Below, in pieces: positions 19,821-29,379 of a DNA stretch of 64,000 bases (positions are counted from its first letter, which is position 1; each line of letters starts with the position of its first letter). Origin of the DNA: Eremothecium cymbalariae DBVPG#7215 (taxonomy: Eukaryota; Ascomycota; Saccharomycetes; Saccharomycetales; Saccharomycetaceae). The position numbers were made by a program, and so were the translations under genes. Location of the stretch: assembly GCF_000235365.1 (NCBI RefSeq), contig NC_016452.1, forward strand, positions 186,001-250,000, read 5' to 3'. Below the pieces are notes generated by a model. The model saw only the letters and a program-made list of their open reading frames with translations, was not told the origin of the DNA and made no database searches.

Positions 19821-19990
19821 CGTAGGCCGGCTTGAGCGCGGCCCCCGCTGTCGCCGCGCCCGATCCCAGCGCCCTACCCATCGGGGCGCTCCGCCTAGCC
19901 GTTTGTTCTCTAGGCGGAGCGCGCTAGGCGGAGCATCGTGGAGGCTAGGCCGGGCCGCAACTGCGGTGCAGTCTTCGTCCGCTCGCCAGG
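19821..19990. repeat. GC-rich island with inverted and direct repeats
   Basis: About 170 bases of very high GC. Central 13-bp perfect arms GCGCTCCGCCTAG (19886-19898) and CTAGGCGGAGCGC (19910-19922) with an 11-base loop. CTAGGCGGAGC is repeated directly at 19924-19934. An outer 7-bp stem pairs GCGGCCC (19838-19844) with GGGCCGC (19952-19958). It ends about 110 bp before the RPS18 start. The architecture (short outer stem around a central hairpin) resembles the RPS17 island. Confidence 0.9.
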
Positions 19991-20101
19991 CTCTTTTTTT
20001 CAAGCTGTAGAAGCTGGTAGTAATACGTATAGGTTTGAATGATAAACTTAACAGTATCAACTACAGATAGAAGAGAAGCCAATAATAGGACGAAAGCAGA
20101 A

Positions 20102-20870
20102 ATGTCTCTAGTTGTTGCTGAACAAGGTTCTTTCCAACACATTTTACGGTATGTTCGATAAACTAAGGAGAAGTTATATTCGAGAAGTGTAACTGTTTGA
20201 AATGCTATCTTTGCAAGTGAGAGTGGGAAGGTTCAATGATGAGAGGTTTATGATTGTTCATATAAAATTACCTTGGTGATTTTTGGAATATTTTAAGCAG
20301 CTTTCTACAGCAAGGGAATTTTACTTTGGGCAAATTGTAATTAGTAATAAGGAGGATAGTTCTATGGTGCTGCTGTATATGAAGTGGAATCAAGAGATCA
20401 GCAAGATCAGCAGAAGCAATGGTTATCTGAGAATTTTTTGATGTTGGAAAATATATACTAACAATTTTACTTGCAGTTTGTTGAACACTAACGTTGATGG
20501 TAATGTTAAGATTGTGTACGCTTTGACTACCATTCGTGGTGTTGGTAGAAGATATGCCAACTTGATCTGCAAGAAGGCCGATGTGGACTTGAACAAGAGA
20601 GCTGGTGAGTTGACCCAGGAAGAATTGGAAAGAATTGTCCAAATCATGCAAAACCCAACTCACTACAAGATTCCAGCTTGGTTCTTGAACAGACAAAAGG
20701 ATGTTAACGATGGTAAGGACTACCACTCTTTGGCTAACAACTTGGAGTCTAAGTTGAGAGATGACTTGGAAAGATTGAAGAAGATGAGATCTCACCGTGG
20801 TATCAGACACTTCTGGGGCTTGCGTGTTAGAGGTCAACACACCAAGACCACTGGTAGAAGAAGAGGTTAG
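20102..20870 (+). CDS. RPS18: 40S ribosomal protein uS13 (Rps18), spliced
   Basis: Small-subunit ribosomal protein uS13 at the head of the 40S subunit. Exon 1 is 20102..20148 ([15 protein letters not shown] plus two bases of an Arg codon) and exon 2 is 20477..20870, giving 146 residues, the same as yeast Rps18. The 328-bp intron splits the CGT codon, as in S. cerevisiae RPS18A/B. Conserved motifs are [17 protein letters not shown] and [20 protein letters not shown] near the C-terminus. Codon use is strongly biased to highly expressed codons. It converges on the homeobox gene, as RPS18-YOX1/YHP1 in S. cerevisiae. Confidence 0.97.
20149..20476 (+). other. RPS18 intron
   Basis: 328-bp intron with GTATGT donor, TACTAAC branch point at 20456-20462 and TTGCAG acceptor. 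No snoRNA recognised inside. Confidence 0.93.
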
Positions 20871-21512
20871 AGCGTTTATGCAGACTAGACAATTGCTGTT
20901 CTGTATTTTGTATATTTTGCGTTTAGTTACCCCCTTCCCCCGTTTTACCGTACAAGCAAAGAGTTATGAGAAACTTCTAACACAGATGTTTGTATTTTAG
21001 GAACCCAATCAAATTGAATAATATATATATTACTATTATTATTATTATCATTTCACTGTTTCTGTTGGCCAGATTCTTGTTTGCAAAGTCTGTAGTTGTC
21101 ACATATACATTAGAGAGCGATTGTTGCATGAAATATGGTTGGAATGGTGACCCTCTAAGTGCTATGTGGATGCCGTCGTGTTGTGGATTACGTAGACAGC
21201 TGACAAGATGAAAACCAATGGATATTTATTAAAATTACATCATAATAAAATAATAGTACATATGTGAGCTCAAAGTATGAGAGACAGAAGTAAAATCCAG
21301 ACACGATTACAATTTACTTTCTAGAATTGATAAATTCTGACTGTCTAGGTGGTCTTTCATCATTTATAAGCTCTGTTCTCAGATTATGAAAACCATAAAG
21401 AAGTCCGTTTCCTTAGTAAAAAACAATCCCAACTAATTCGTGTTGCCGTCAAAGATAAATAATGACAATTATGATATTATTTCTATAGATAATACAATGG
21501 GCATTCGACCGT
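20871..21512. other. Long convergent spacer RPS18/YOX1 (642 bp)
   Basis: Unusually long for a tail-to-tail spacer in this window. Contains a TAT/ATT low-complexity run near 21021-21050. A 73-codon frame beginning with TTG at 20990 shows no similarity that I recognise. A stretch of more balanced composition at 21111-21210 has no assigned function. Confidence 0.55.
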
Positions 21513-22808
21513 TTAGTCCTTTAAAGTGTTAATACTAAGCTCTGTTAGTGGTATGCCCCTTCGCTTATATCTCTTGATGGGAGAGGCTGCATGTTCATGA
21601 AGGCCAGAGATATCAACATTATTCGCACCTATAACCAGGGTTTTGGTAGCACTGGCAGTTACTGGGGTATTTCCGTTGATTAATCTATTGACCCTATTGT
21701 TGGGCGAGGCGTGGATCGGAGTGAGCTGCTTATCAGATTTCAATCTGAACCGAAACGCCTGACCTCTCCCAGCTTGCGAGGCAGGTCTAGACGGTGAAGA
21801 TGCTGGTGTGGACTTTCTGACGGCCGAGCTACCGGCCATGGTACCGAGGTTGCAGGAGCTAACCTTCTTAACTGGTGTCTTCATATCTGAAACTCGGCGA
21901 GCCGTACGGGTGACACTTTCTTGACGTGAGACGGTCTCGGAGCATGAATCATCATCTGGGGAAGAGCTGACTGCAGGCCTCGACTTTTTTTGTGATACCG
22001 GTGTAGCAGGTAGATCTGTCTGTTCACGTTCTTTCTTCCTCATGCCTTGTCTTTTATTCTGAAACCAAATCTGGACTGCCTTCTCAGTCATGTTACAACG
22101 AGGAGCTAGCTGCATCCTTCTTTCCTTGGAAGGTGCACGACATTTTTCAAATTCTTGTTGCAGAATGGTAAGTTCGTGCTTGGAGGTTCTCCTCCTCTTA
22201 CGACGAGCCAGGGGGGCATTATCTATAGAGGGCTCCTGTGACAGGAATGTTTCTTGTGAATGAGAAATAAATGCAAACGATCTTTTCCTGGATGAGTTGA
22301 CGGAGGCCCGCTTGTGTGAGGACACGGAGGTTTCCACCTCCGCAGTTGAATCACCGTGCATTGAACAAGCCGAGTCCACTGGTACCGTTGCAGCTTCCAA
22401 GACAGTAGCATATGACTTTGACACATGGCTGAAATTCGTGTTCTGAAACTGCTTCTCGACACACCTCGAAGGAGATTCTTCGGGAGGTATGATAATGGCG
22501 GACGCAGAGGAGGGTGGTGTCGACCTGGACAATAGCATACACGACTTGTGGGACGAATCAATATTCTGGATCCTCATAATATTGTGTGATGACACCTGTG
22601 TGAGCGGGCTCCTGACACACTGGGTCTGTGGGGTGCTAGCATCCGTTCCCGTCCCCGTCCCCGCAAATAGCGGTGGCAGCTTAATAACACCCTGCCTGTC
22701 GGGTTTGAATTTGGTGAACTGCAATGGCTGGTAACTCACAGAAGCAATGTCGGAGGATTCCACATGCAGCAGCGTGGCCAGCGATGGGAACAGTGGTTTT
22801 CCAGACAT
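21513..22808 (-). CDS. YOX1: Homeobox transcriptional repressor, Yox1/Yhp1 family
   Basis: Homeodomain repressor which in S. cerevisiae restricts Mcm1-dependent early cell-cycle boxes to M/G1. 431 residues from the first ATG at 22808; the open frame continues four codons upstream only with a non-ATG codon. The homeodomain spans about 202-262, with recognition-helix residues VQIWFQNKRQGMRKKE and an Arg-rich N-terminal arm (RRKRRRTSKHE). The rest is Ser/Thr/Pro-rich, with several S/T-P sites and a basic C-terminus. It represents the single ancestor of YOX1 and YHP1. An ACGCGT box 650 bp upstream (23458-23463) could mediate G1/S expression, an inference from the S. cerevisiae gene. Confidence 0.92.
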   Translation of the reverse strand: MSGKPLFPSLATLLHVESSDIASVSYQPLQFTKFKPDRQGVIKLPPLFAGTGTGTDASTPQTQCVRSPLTQVSSHNIMRIQNIDSSHKSCMLLSRSTPPSSASAIIIPPEESPSRCVEKQFQNTNFSHVSKSYATVLEAATVPVDSACSMHGDSTAEVETSVSSHKRASVNSSRKRSFAFISHSQETFLSQEPSIDNAPLARRKRRRTSKHELTILQQEFEKCRAPSKERRMQLAPRCNMTEKAVQIWFQNKRQGMRKKEREQTDLPATPVSQKKSRPAVSSSPDDDSCSETVSRQESVTRTARRVSDMKTPVKKVSSCNLGTMAGSSAVRKSTPASSPSRPASQAGRGQAFRFRLKSDKQLTPIHASPNNRVNRLINGNTPVTASATKTLVIGANNVDISGLHEHAASPIKRYKRRGIPLTELSINTLKD

Positions 22809-24317
22809 GAACAAATGCAATTGGAATACTGTCTTCTTTGATATATCTGGATCTTTTATCTGTATGTATGTCCGTTACAGACTTCGGATACCTCGATGGA
22901 ACTGCACAGAAGAGATATGATTAAGGATTATGACCTCCCTACGTATCTTCAAACTATATTCTGAAAACCGCGAAGCCAGTGACAATCCTAGCAACCTTCC
23001 TAAATGGCATAAAGAACTACCCACTCTCCACCCTCTCCCGTCCGAAAGCGAATTTTAACCTCTGACAAAACTCCTTATATATACTTTGCAATCTACCTGT
23101 GTTTCTACCGCTGGGAACTCCTCCTTGTACTATACGGCTACACATACACAACAAACCAAAATAATAAAATAAAATAAAATAAAATAAAATAATAACAGAC
23201 ATTCTGCGTGATCCGACCCAACTCTACGAGCCTGAGTACGTTTATGCCAACTTTGGTACAGAATTCGCGAACTCCCATACATGGAATATCTTTGTGGAAC
23301 CAATATACTATCCTATTCAAGAAACCATATGGGTTCACTTATCCTAGAATGCTGTTTCCGGCATAGCTGATTAGGGGAAAAACACTAGACAGACGCGATC
23401 TGTGATCTACATCACTATCCCAATTCATATATTTATGTTCACCTGCACGCTCGAGGGACGCGTTTGCACAGGCACCAATGAGTACAGTATGCAATCCTCG
23501 ATGTTATTACTAAAAATGGTTACCAAAGTGTATGTTTGATCGTGTCGTCACAGAAACCCCGCAGTGACATCCGGGCTCTCGGCATAATAGGCATGCTAAA
23601 ATAGAGTTCGCGTCGCTGCCAGATTGGTTTTACATTGCGCATTTTCGCGTTGGAGGAAAGTGGGAAACAGGCAAGCTGGGGATTGTACCTAGGTATCTCG
23701 TCGTAGGACATTGGTAGCGAGCGACAAGGGGTGCGGGAATGGAGCGTGGTGGTGGGGGTAGTGGTAGCGTTGTGTGCTGCTTGCTTGCTGTGTGAGCAGT
23801 CTTTTTCTTGGGGAGACGCAGGCGTGAGGCCGGTCACGTGATATGGGTGGTAAGTTGTCAAACGGCCGGAAGGGCCTGAATCTCGAAGAGCAGGAGTATT
23901 TGCTCTGCTCGCTTTGGGCAGCACTTGCGGAGCATAGGCGATTGCTGGGATCCTATTTGTTTGCCTTGTAGTGATAATAGTGTTGGGCGTTGATTGCTGA
24001 CACCTCCCTGCCCGTCACCGTTTCACATTGTAGGACGTACAAAACGGGGGCTAGGCACAGCTCCTGTGTCCTTTTGTTCAAGGAACCGCCAGTTAATGGA
24101 TGGGCATTGATTTGCCTTGAAGATCAGCTGGCTCCATCGACCGGACCGCTGACTGGATCAACCGACCGGGCCTGCCGGGCCCTAAGCAACAGGCACCCAT
24201 GGTCTGTTCTTGTTGTTTAAGATGCTAGATCTAGCAGCGTAGGTTGAACCGATATCTAGATATAGAACTATATTATATATAAACATATTCACATAAGTCT
24301 GTTTCGCGGCGCGCGCT
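22809..24317. other. Large gene-free interval upstream of YOX1 (1.5 kb)
   Basis: Between the YOX1 start and the TSA1 stop. It contains an (AAAAT)5 run, an ACGCGT box (23458-23463), a TCACGTGA box at 23834-23841 and a GC-rich patch near 24138-24182 (repeated CGACCGG and a weak 5-bp stem). Open frames at 23520-23924 (minus) and 23990-24220 (plus) are low-complexity or unrecognised. In S. cerevisiae the polyphosphatase gene PPN1 lies between YHP1 and TSA2; no PPN1 motif was found here. Confidence 0.6.
23166..23190. repeat. (AAAAT)5 microsatellite
   Basis: Five tandem AAAAT units upstream of YOX1, flanked by imperfect ATA/ATAA units. Confidence 0.92.
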
Positions 24318-24908
24318 TCAGTTGTTAGCAGATCCAAAGTATTCCTTGGACTCCTCTAGGCTTGGCTTGATGGTGGCGGCGCCTGGGGTCCAGTTACATG
24401 GCAAGACAGTGCCGCTCTGTTCAGTCCACTTGAAGCCCTCTACCAATCTCAAAGCCTCCTCCACGTTTCTGCCAACTGGCAAGTCATTGATAGTGATGTG
24501 TCTGACAATACCCTTGCCATCGATAATGAACAACCCTCTCAAGGCAATACCTTCTTCCTCGATCAACACACCATAGTCCCTGGACAAAGAGTGGTTGGTG
24601 TCGGCAACCAATGGAATGTCAACGGACCCCAAACCACCGTCCTTTCTAGCAACGTTGGTCCATGCCAACAAGGAAAACTCGGAGTCCGTGGAGGCAAACA
24701 AAACCTTCGCTCCAAGAGCTTCGAATTTTTTGGCAGCTTCAGAGAACGCAATGATCTCCGTTGGACAGACAAAGGTGAACGCCAATGGAATAAACGCCAA
24801 AACAACGTACTGACCCGCGTATTTTTCCAAAGAAACCTCCTCAAACACACCGTCGACCACTGCAGTCTTCGTAAACTTTGGGGCAGGCTTCTGAACTTGA
24901 GCAACCAT
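24318..24908 (-). CDS. TSA1: Cytosolic 2-Cys peroxiredoxin (thioredoxin peroxidase) Tsa1
   Basis: Reduces hydrogen peroxide using thioredoxin and has chaperone activity. 196 residues from the ATG at 24908 ([12 protein letters not shown]), the same as yeast Tsa1. The longer open frame to 24995 uses a second upstream ATG with a non-homologous hydrophobic extension and is unlikely to be real. The peroxidatic cysteine is Cys48 in FTFVCPTE and the resolving cysteine is Cys171 in [19 protein letters not shown] and the C-terminal YF dipeptide mark the hyperoxidation-sensitive type. Codon bias indicates high expression. It stands for the TSA1/TSA2 ancestor. A GC-rich island lies about 300-410 bp upstream. 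Confidence 0.97.
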   Translation of the reverse strand: MVAQVQKPAPKFTKTAVVDGVFEEVSLEKYAGQYVVLAFIPLAFTFVCPTEIIAFSEAAKKFEALGAKVLFASTDSEFSLLAWTNVARKDGGLGSVDIPLVADTNHSLSRDYGVLIEEEGIALRGLFIIDGKGIVRHITINDLPVGRNVEEALRLVEGFKWTEQSGTVLPCNWTPGAATIKPSLEESKEYFGSANN

Positions 24909-25322
24909 CTTTATCTTGTCTAAATGCGCGTATAATATGAGTATATATAGAGAATACAGTAGTTTTCCCTTGGAGAATAAAAAACGACCTTCCAAATAAG
25001 CGCCAGTCCCGTAAATTACGTTGACTGGAGCACCCTTTTATATAGTTTTCGGTTTATTTTTTTTGTTAATTAGATGTCACATGTCAAGGGAAAATGAGGT
25101 GCCCCCTTACGTTAGCGTCATGGAATATTTTGCCACCCACGAGGTTACCCGGGGTGAGAGGTTTGTGCGGGGTAACCCTTATTTATTCTGACAAATGCGT
25201 TTTCGGCGGTTTTGCAGCAGAGCCGAGAGCGGCAGCGGCGCCGTGCGGCGGAGATAAGCGGTTTCAAGAGAAAGTGGGAACTGGAGCGGCGCTAGCGGCG
25301 CTGGCGCCGCCGGCCGTATCTC
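24909..25322. other. TSA1 promoter and USA1 3' region (414 bp)
   Basis: Upstream of TSA1 and downstream of USA1 (same strand). Holds an inverted pair GGTTACCC (25143-25150) and GGGTAACC (25170-25177), the first including a Reb1 core TTACCCG, and a GC-rich island at about 25204-25318 built from GGCG/GCGG units. Confidence 0.75.
25143..25177. promoter_or_regulatory. Inverted TTACCC pair with Reb1-type core
   Basis: GGTTACCCGG (25143-25152) contains TTACCCG, the Reb1 core. An inverted GGGTAACC follows at 25170-25177 after a 19-base spacer. Likely a general regulatory factor site for TSA1, or a roadblock terminator for USA1. Confidence 0.5.
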
Positions 25323-28052
25323 TCAATCGATGCCCATGTCCACCTCAAAGTCTAGATCGTGTATTTCAGCACCTGAGGCGTGTAATGAGCCAGGTGCAGT
25401 TGGGATCGTTTCCGGTTGCTGCGATTCGTTGGATGACGAGGCTTGAGCAGCGGTATCGATTTCCATATTGTTGTTGTTATTGTAGTGGTTATTATTATTT
25501 CCATTTTCATTTTGAATTTGAACATTTTCTTGATTAGATATGGCTGGTTCTAGGGCGTCGGTATTGCGGGCTGCACGCTGAGTCATAATTTGTTCAAATT
25601 GGTCTTGGAAGAGGGGTGCCAGCATTAGTATGAATAAGAGGATGTTTTTGGCAGTGGCCAGTAGGAACGAGTCCTTTGTGGGATCTGTCAGGACTTGGAG
25701 CATTAGGCCACCGTTGAGGTAGTCGTAGAGGGCGAGGAAGATTCTTGACATGTAGTTCATGATTCTAAAGCGCTGGAGGTTTTTGTAGAAGATATAGAAA
25801 CGTAGAAACATGATTAGACGCAATTGCGGGGCGCGGACAGTCGGGAAGTTATCCAGGTCATCGCTGATGCTTTGTAGGAGGTCAGCGAATAGGGCGCGGA
25901 GGGGCTCAAAGTTTCTGTCTTTGTATATTGGAAGGGAGGACCGATACAAAATGGATGGGACAACTGCCAGAAGGGGGACGTCCTCTTCGATGGAATAGTT
26001 TTCACATAGACGGGATTTGAGTTCTGGGTCGGATTCTAGTTTCGAGGCAAGGACTTGTTCCATTTGGCTGATAATTAGGTATTTATTGAATCGGATGATG
26101 CCTGCCGGTAGGGGACCAGCAACTACGCGTTTTAAGGCGGCCATTTCTTGTTCACCAATAGTACTATCGGCACCATAGCAGCACTCGACCCAGATTTCAA
26201 AGAGTTGGTCTAGTTTTTGGCACAAGCATAGGAGGCAGAAGGTGCCGAATACGTATCCGAATTTCAGGAAAATGATGCCACTGAACACCACCGTGATGGT
26301 GGCAATAAAAGCCTGTACGAGTGCTGTGAACATGAGGGGTAAACTCGACTTGACGGCCCTATACAAACATTTCAGCTTCTCTCTCAAAAGATCTTGTCGA
26401 CTATTGTTCGAGACGGTGGCTGTTGTGGTGGCTACTGAATCGTTGTCCGAAGTCCTATATGGTGGGTGCAAACAGTTCTCAGAATCAGAATGTTGGAATT
26501 GGAACGATCGAGATGGATCATCTGGTACTTGGAACTGTTGAACTCGTGTTCCTAGTATTGATTCTATCTTCCTCACGACATTGGGCTTTAAAAGAATTTG
26601 ATCAGGAAGGGTGTAATAGTCGTCAGAGCTAATACGGATCAAATGACCACTTATAGTTAGTTCATTAATGTTTCCATCGAACTCTTGTTTGGCTACAAAA
26701 AAGGACTTCTCATTTACCTTCACTTTTTCAAATATTTCACCTGTCCTTTCCAGGGGTTGGCCATCTTCAGTTAAAAAAAATTGGAGCTCAGGTTGAATTG
26801 TCTGCTTCAGTGTCCGTGGATGATACATCCCGAGGTTTGGATTTGTAGAATTCTGTGCATTTGCAGCAAGAGACATGTCTGATGGAGTGACCATTGAAGA
26901 AAAACTAGTTAGGTGTTGTAAATTGTTGTAAGGGGTTCGATTCATAAAGGTTGCAGATGTTGCAGGCGTAATTTCGTGTACATGCTGATATGCATGCTGA
27001 TAAGGTGAAGAATTAGGCCGAATGGGATTAAACGAAAACCTATCAGGACTAGAAAACAACTCGGACCAAAATCCTGGGCCACCCGGTTGATTGAACTCTT
27101 CATTGATTTTTACATGTAGTTTTCTATAGTTTGTGTCCGATATGTATTCCAGAATTCTGCAAGATCTTCCCGCATAATTGGCATCATCTATCAACTGACC
27201 TCCATAAACGAGCATAATGTCAGAAGGAGATATCCGTAACGCATGGCCATAAACAGAACAAATAAATTCTTTGACATCTTGGACAGTAGTATCCATTGCC
27301 ACATTCATCTTGTTCATTATCAAGGTAGAATCAGACACAAATTCCAAAACAATCCCATTATTATCTTGACTATGGTTCGCCTTAAACATAATAGAACAGT
27401 GGGATGAATGTGCTGGTGCAAAATCAAATCCCAACAAGTCCTTTAATCTGACACCGGAAAGTTCCATCTCGGAGCCATTGACGGACATATCTATCGGATG
27501 TGCCCTACCAGCTATTTGGAATGCTGTAAGGTCATCCGGAGAGTGGTTCTTAACTGAACAGAGGTTCTTTGAACTTTTCGTTTCATATTCATTCAATATA
27601 TCACTGGCCATCCGCCTTAAATCAGAAATCGACGAGGTCAAAGGGATATCATATTTTATCACCGTGCAAAACTTTTCAATAGACAACGCATATATATGGA
27701 ATTGCACGTTCGTCGTTAAAAATTCCGTCTCTAGATCGTACTCCAAGCTAATGGATGTGGCTCCCAAATTCTGTCTACGATCCAATTCCAACCGAAGCAG
27801 ACACATACCATTATCCCCAATCTCACTGCACAACGTAGTTAACGCTAACTCTTGATTTAAATACTTTAGAGCATAATGGGATGGTAATTCTAATCTCTTA
27901 ACCCCTCTAACATATAGAGACCAATGCACAAATTGTAATAACCGGGCCACGGATGACTTTGGAGATGCACTCACAAATAAATTCGAGCATGTTAGCTCCG
28001 AATTTGATGAATATATGCTAAACCGTATTGGTGACAAAGCCTGGTATTCCAT
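25323..28052 (-). CDS. USA1: ERAD scaffold Usa1 (Herp-like)
   Basis: ER-membrane scaffold that holds Hrd1 and Der1 together in the HRD ubiquitin ligase complex. 909 residues from the ATG at 28052; the frame extends two codons further with a TTG. A ubiquitin-like domain lies in the first half (about 250-345, with DIMLVYGGQLIDDA). Hydrophobic spans occur at about 585-630 (ALVQAFIATITVVFSGIIFLK) and a weaker one near 820 (NILLFILMLAPLF), with both ends cytosolic by analogy with Herp. The C-terminal tail is acidic and Asn-rich. It lies between TSA1 and RCF1, as in S. cerevisiae. Usa1 diverges fast, so synteny supports the call. Confidence 0.9.
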   Translation of the reverse strand: MEYQALSPIRFSIYSSNSELTCSNLFVSASPKSSVARLLQFVHWSLYVRGVKRLELPSHYALKYLNQELALTTLCSEIGDNGMCLLRLELDRRQNLGATSISLEYDLETEFLTTNVQFHIYALSIEKFCTVIKYDIPLTSSISDLRRMASDILNEYETKSSKNLCSVKNHSPDDLTAFQIAGRAHPIDMSVNGSEMELSGVRLKDLLGFDFAPAHSSHCSIMFKANHSQDNNGIVLEFVSDSTLIMNKMNVAMDTTVQDVKEFICSVYGHALRISPSDIMLVYGGQLIDDANYAGRSCRILEYISDTNYRKLHVKINEEFNQPGGPGFWSELFSSPDRFSFNPIRPNSSPYQHAYQHVHEITPATSATFMNRTPYNNLQHLTSFSSMVTPSDMSLAANAQNSTNPNLGMYHPRTLKQTIQPELQFFLTEDGQPLERTGEIFEKVKVNEKSFFVAKQEFDGNINELTISGHLIRISSDDYYTLPDQILLKPNVVRKIESILGTRVQQFQVPDDPSRSFQFQHSDSENCLHPPYRTSDNDSVATTTATVSNNSRQDLLREKLKCLYRAVKSSLPLMFTALVQAFIATITVVFSGIIFLKFGYVFGTFCLLCLCQKLDQLFEIWVECCYGADSTIGEQEMAALKRVVAGPLPAGIIRFNKYLIISQMEQVLASKLESDPELKSRLCENYSIEEDVPLLAVVPSILYRSSLPIYKDRNFEPLRALFADLLQSISDDLDNFPTVRAPQLRLIMFLRFYIFYKNLQRFRIMNYMSRIFLALYDYLNGGLMLQVLTDPTKDSFLLATAKNILLFILMLAPLFQDQFEQIMTQRAARNTDALEPAISNQENVQIQNENGNNNNHYNNNNNMEIDTAAQASSSNESQQPETIPTAPGSLHASGAEIHDLDFEVDMGID

Positions 28053-28564
28053 AATCAATAATACACCAACTTAACGACTTCTCGGCGCTTTCAAATACTT
28101 CAAACCTAGTCTACGTTTGGCATCTTTGTAAAAAAGGTTTTAAACGTTACATACATTACATATATATGTATATATATATAAATAATGAGGATACGCTTCG
28201 TCACTCAAAAAGTGACCTTTAGCGTCGAGCAATAAGTACGTTAATAAAGCTGCTAGCTACTACTGGTTTTGCTGATCATTAAAACAACACCCATTAGATC
28301 TAAAACCCAGCATCAAAACCTAGGGGAGTCGTCTTAGTGCATATATATAGTATGGAGGTCATAGGATGGATACGTTCACATACCTAAATTCTTATGTATG
28401 GGTTAAAATAATTAAGGAGATGGGTAAAAAATGGCCAATCTTGATGGGTTTTATGACTGCATAGCAGTCTGAAACAAAACCAAATACTGGAAATCAATAA
28501 ATATATACAGGAAGGGGAAGAAGCGTATTGTAGCGAAGTATGGGGCCCATATTTTGAAAGCCTT
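28053..28564. other. USA1 promoter region (512 bp)
   Basis: Between the USA1 start and the RCF1 stop (tandem, minus strand). AT-rich with a TATA-rich run near 28160-28185. No gene, RNA or specific factor site recognised. Confidence 0.6.
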
Positions 28565-29038
28565 TTATTTCCTTGTAGCAGATTCTAGCTCCCGTAATTC
28601 TTCTTCCAGCTTGGAGGTCTCCTTCTCCATATGCTGAGCCTTTAAGCGAGCCATTTCTGCTCTTTTCTTTCTCATCTGGGTTTCTTCATCTCGTCTTTCA
28701 AGTTCTCGAATCCAGAGTTTCTCACGCATCTTGGCTTTCTCTCTAAGCACCTCCTCCTTGGCTTTAGCTTCTTTCTTTGACGTGCCATAAAAATATGACC
28801 CTGCCACTAAGGCAACCAGCGTGCTCGCCTGCATTGCAACACGCATGCGGAACCATTTCTGGGCACTTTCTTTGTTGCCAGATCTCAGATTCTTAACTGC
28901 TAGAATCACAGCTCCAGTGGTCAACAGAGTCCCAAGGGGCACCAGCGGTTGCTGCTTACAGTTGAAGATCATCCTGCTATAAAAATCCATTTCAGCTTCA
29001 TCATCCGCACCGTCAAAACTCGAAGGAAGGTAAGACAT
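28565..29038 (-). CDS. RCF1: Respiratory supercomplex factor Rcf1
   Basis: HIG1-domain protein of the mitochondrial inner membrane that associates with complexes III and IV and helps cytochrome oxidase assembly. 157 residues (159 in yeast). The HIG1 domain spans about 22-95 with two hydrophobic helices ([16 protein letters not shown] and [16 protein letters not shown]) and the conserved KWFRMRV loop between them. The C-terminus is a highly charged coiled coil (about 95-157). The start ATG at 29038 gives the usual [10 protein letters not shown]-terminus. It lies next to USA1 as in S. cerevisiae. Confidence 0.95.
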   Translation of the reverse strand: MSYLPSSFDGADDEAEMDFYSRMIFNCKQQPLVPLGTLLTTGAVILAVKNLRSGNKESAQKWFRMRVAMQASTLVALVAGSYFYGTSKKEAKAKEEVLREKAKMREKLWIRELERRDEETQMRKKRAEMARLKAQHMEKETSKLEEELRELESATRK

Positions 29039-29379
29039 TTGTAAAACTTTAGTAGGTGTTTGCTGTCAAACTACTGTTCAGTATAGATTTGGGTATGTAA
29101 TAACGAATAAGTTGTACAACCATTCTGAACGTTATATAGTTGACATGCGATCAGGAGTATGAAACAGTTCATATAAGTCAAATAACGCTCCATTGAAAAT
29201 AATCACATGATCATATTAGTCTTCACAACGAAATGCTGGTTAATACATCAATGCTAGCTACAGTAATGCCGAGATACGTATATTATCTTTGATCTGTTGA
29301 TGATACTAGAGTGATATTATGTAGATATTCATACATATTGGCCTTGTAGACGATATTCTATCAAGTGTTGTCGTAGATT
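29039..29379. other. RCF1 promoter region (341 bp)
   Basis: AT-rich spacer between RCF1 and the GUK1 stop. No RNA gene or specific binding site recognised. Confidence 0.55.

Larger units (their letters stand above)
19348..20101. other. Long RPS18 promoter region (754 bp)
   Basis: Between YML6 and RPS18, in tandem. It contains a Rap1-like site at 19575-19587 and a GC-rich island with a hairpin (19821-19990), with ordinary AT-rich DNA around them. Longer than the usual spacer in this window. Confidence 0.8.

Noticed and set aside
20990..21211. 73-codon ORF between RPS18 and YOX1
   Set aside because: Starts from TTG and its hydrophobic stretch comes from a TAT/ATT simple repeat.
23520..23924. 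134-codon minus-strand ORF in the YOX1-TSA1 gap
   Set aside because: Ser/Thr/Pro-rich without motif, begins TTG or in poor context, and shows no similarity to Ppn1 or any family I know.
23990..24220. 76-codon plus-strand ORF in the same gap
   Set aside because: Short, GC-patch driven, no motif, and no conserved start context.
24909..24995. Extended TSA1 start at 24995
   Set aside because: The 29 extra residues are hydrophobic and non-homologous; the ATG at 24908 gives the exact 196-residue peroxiredoxin.
25094..25537. 147-codon plus-strand ORF across the TSA1 promoter and USA1 3' end
   Set aside because: Antisense to the USA1 C-terminus and runs through the GC island; no recognisable domain.
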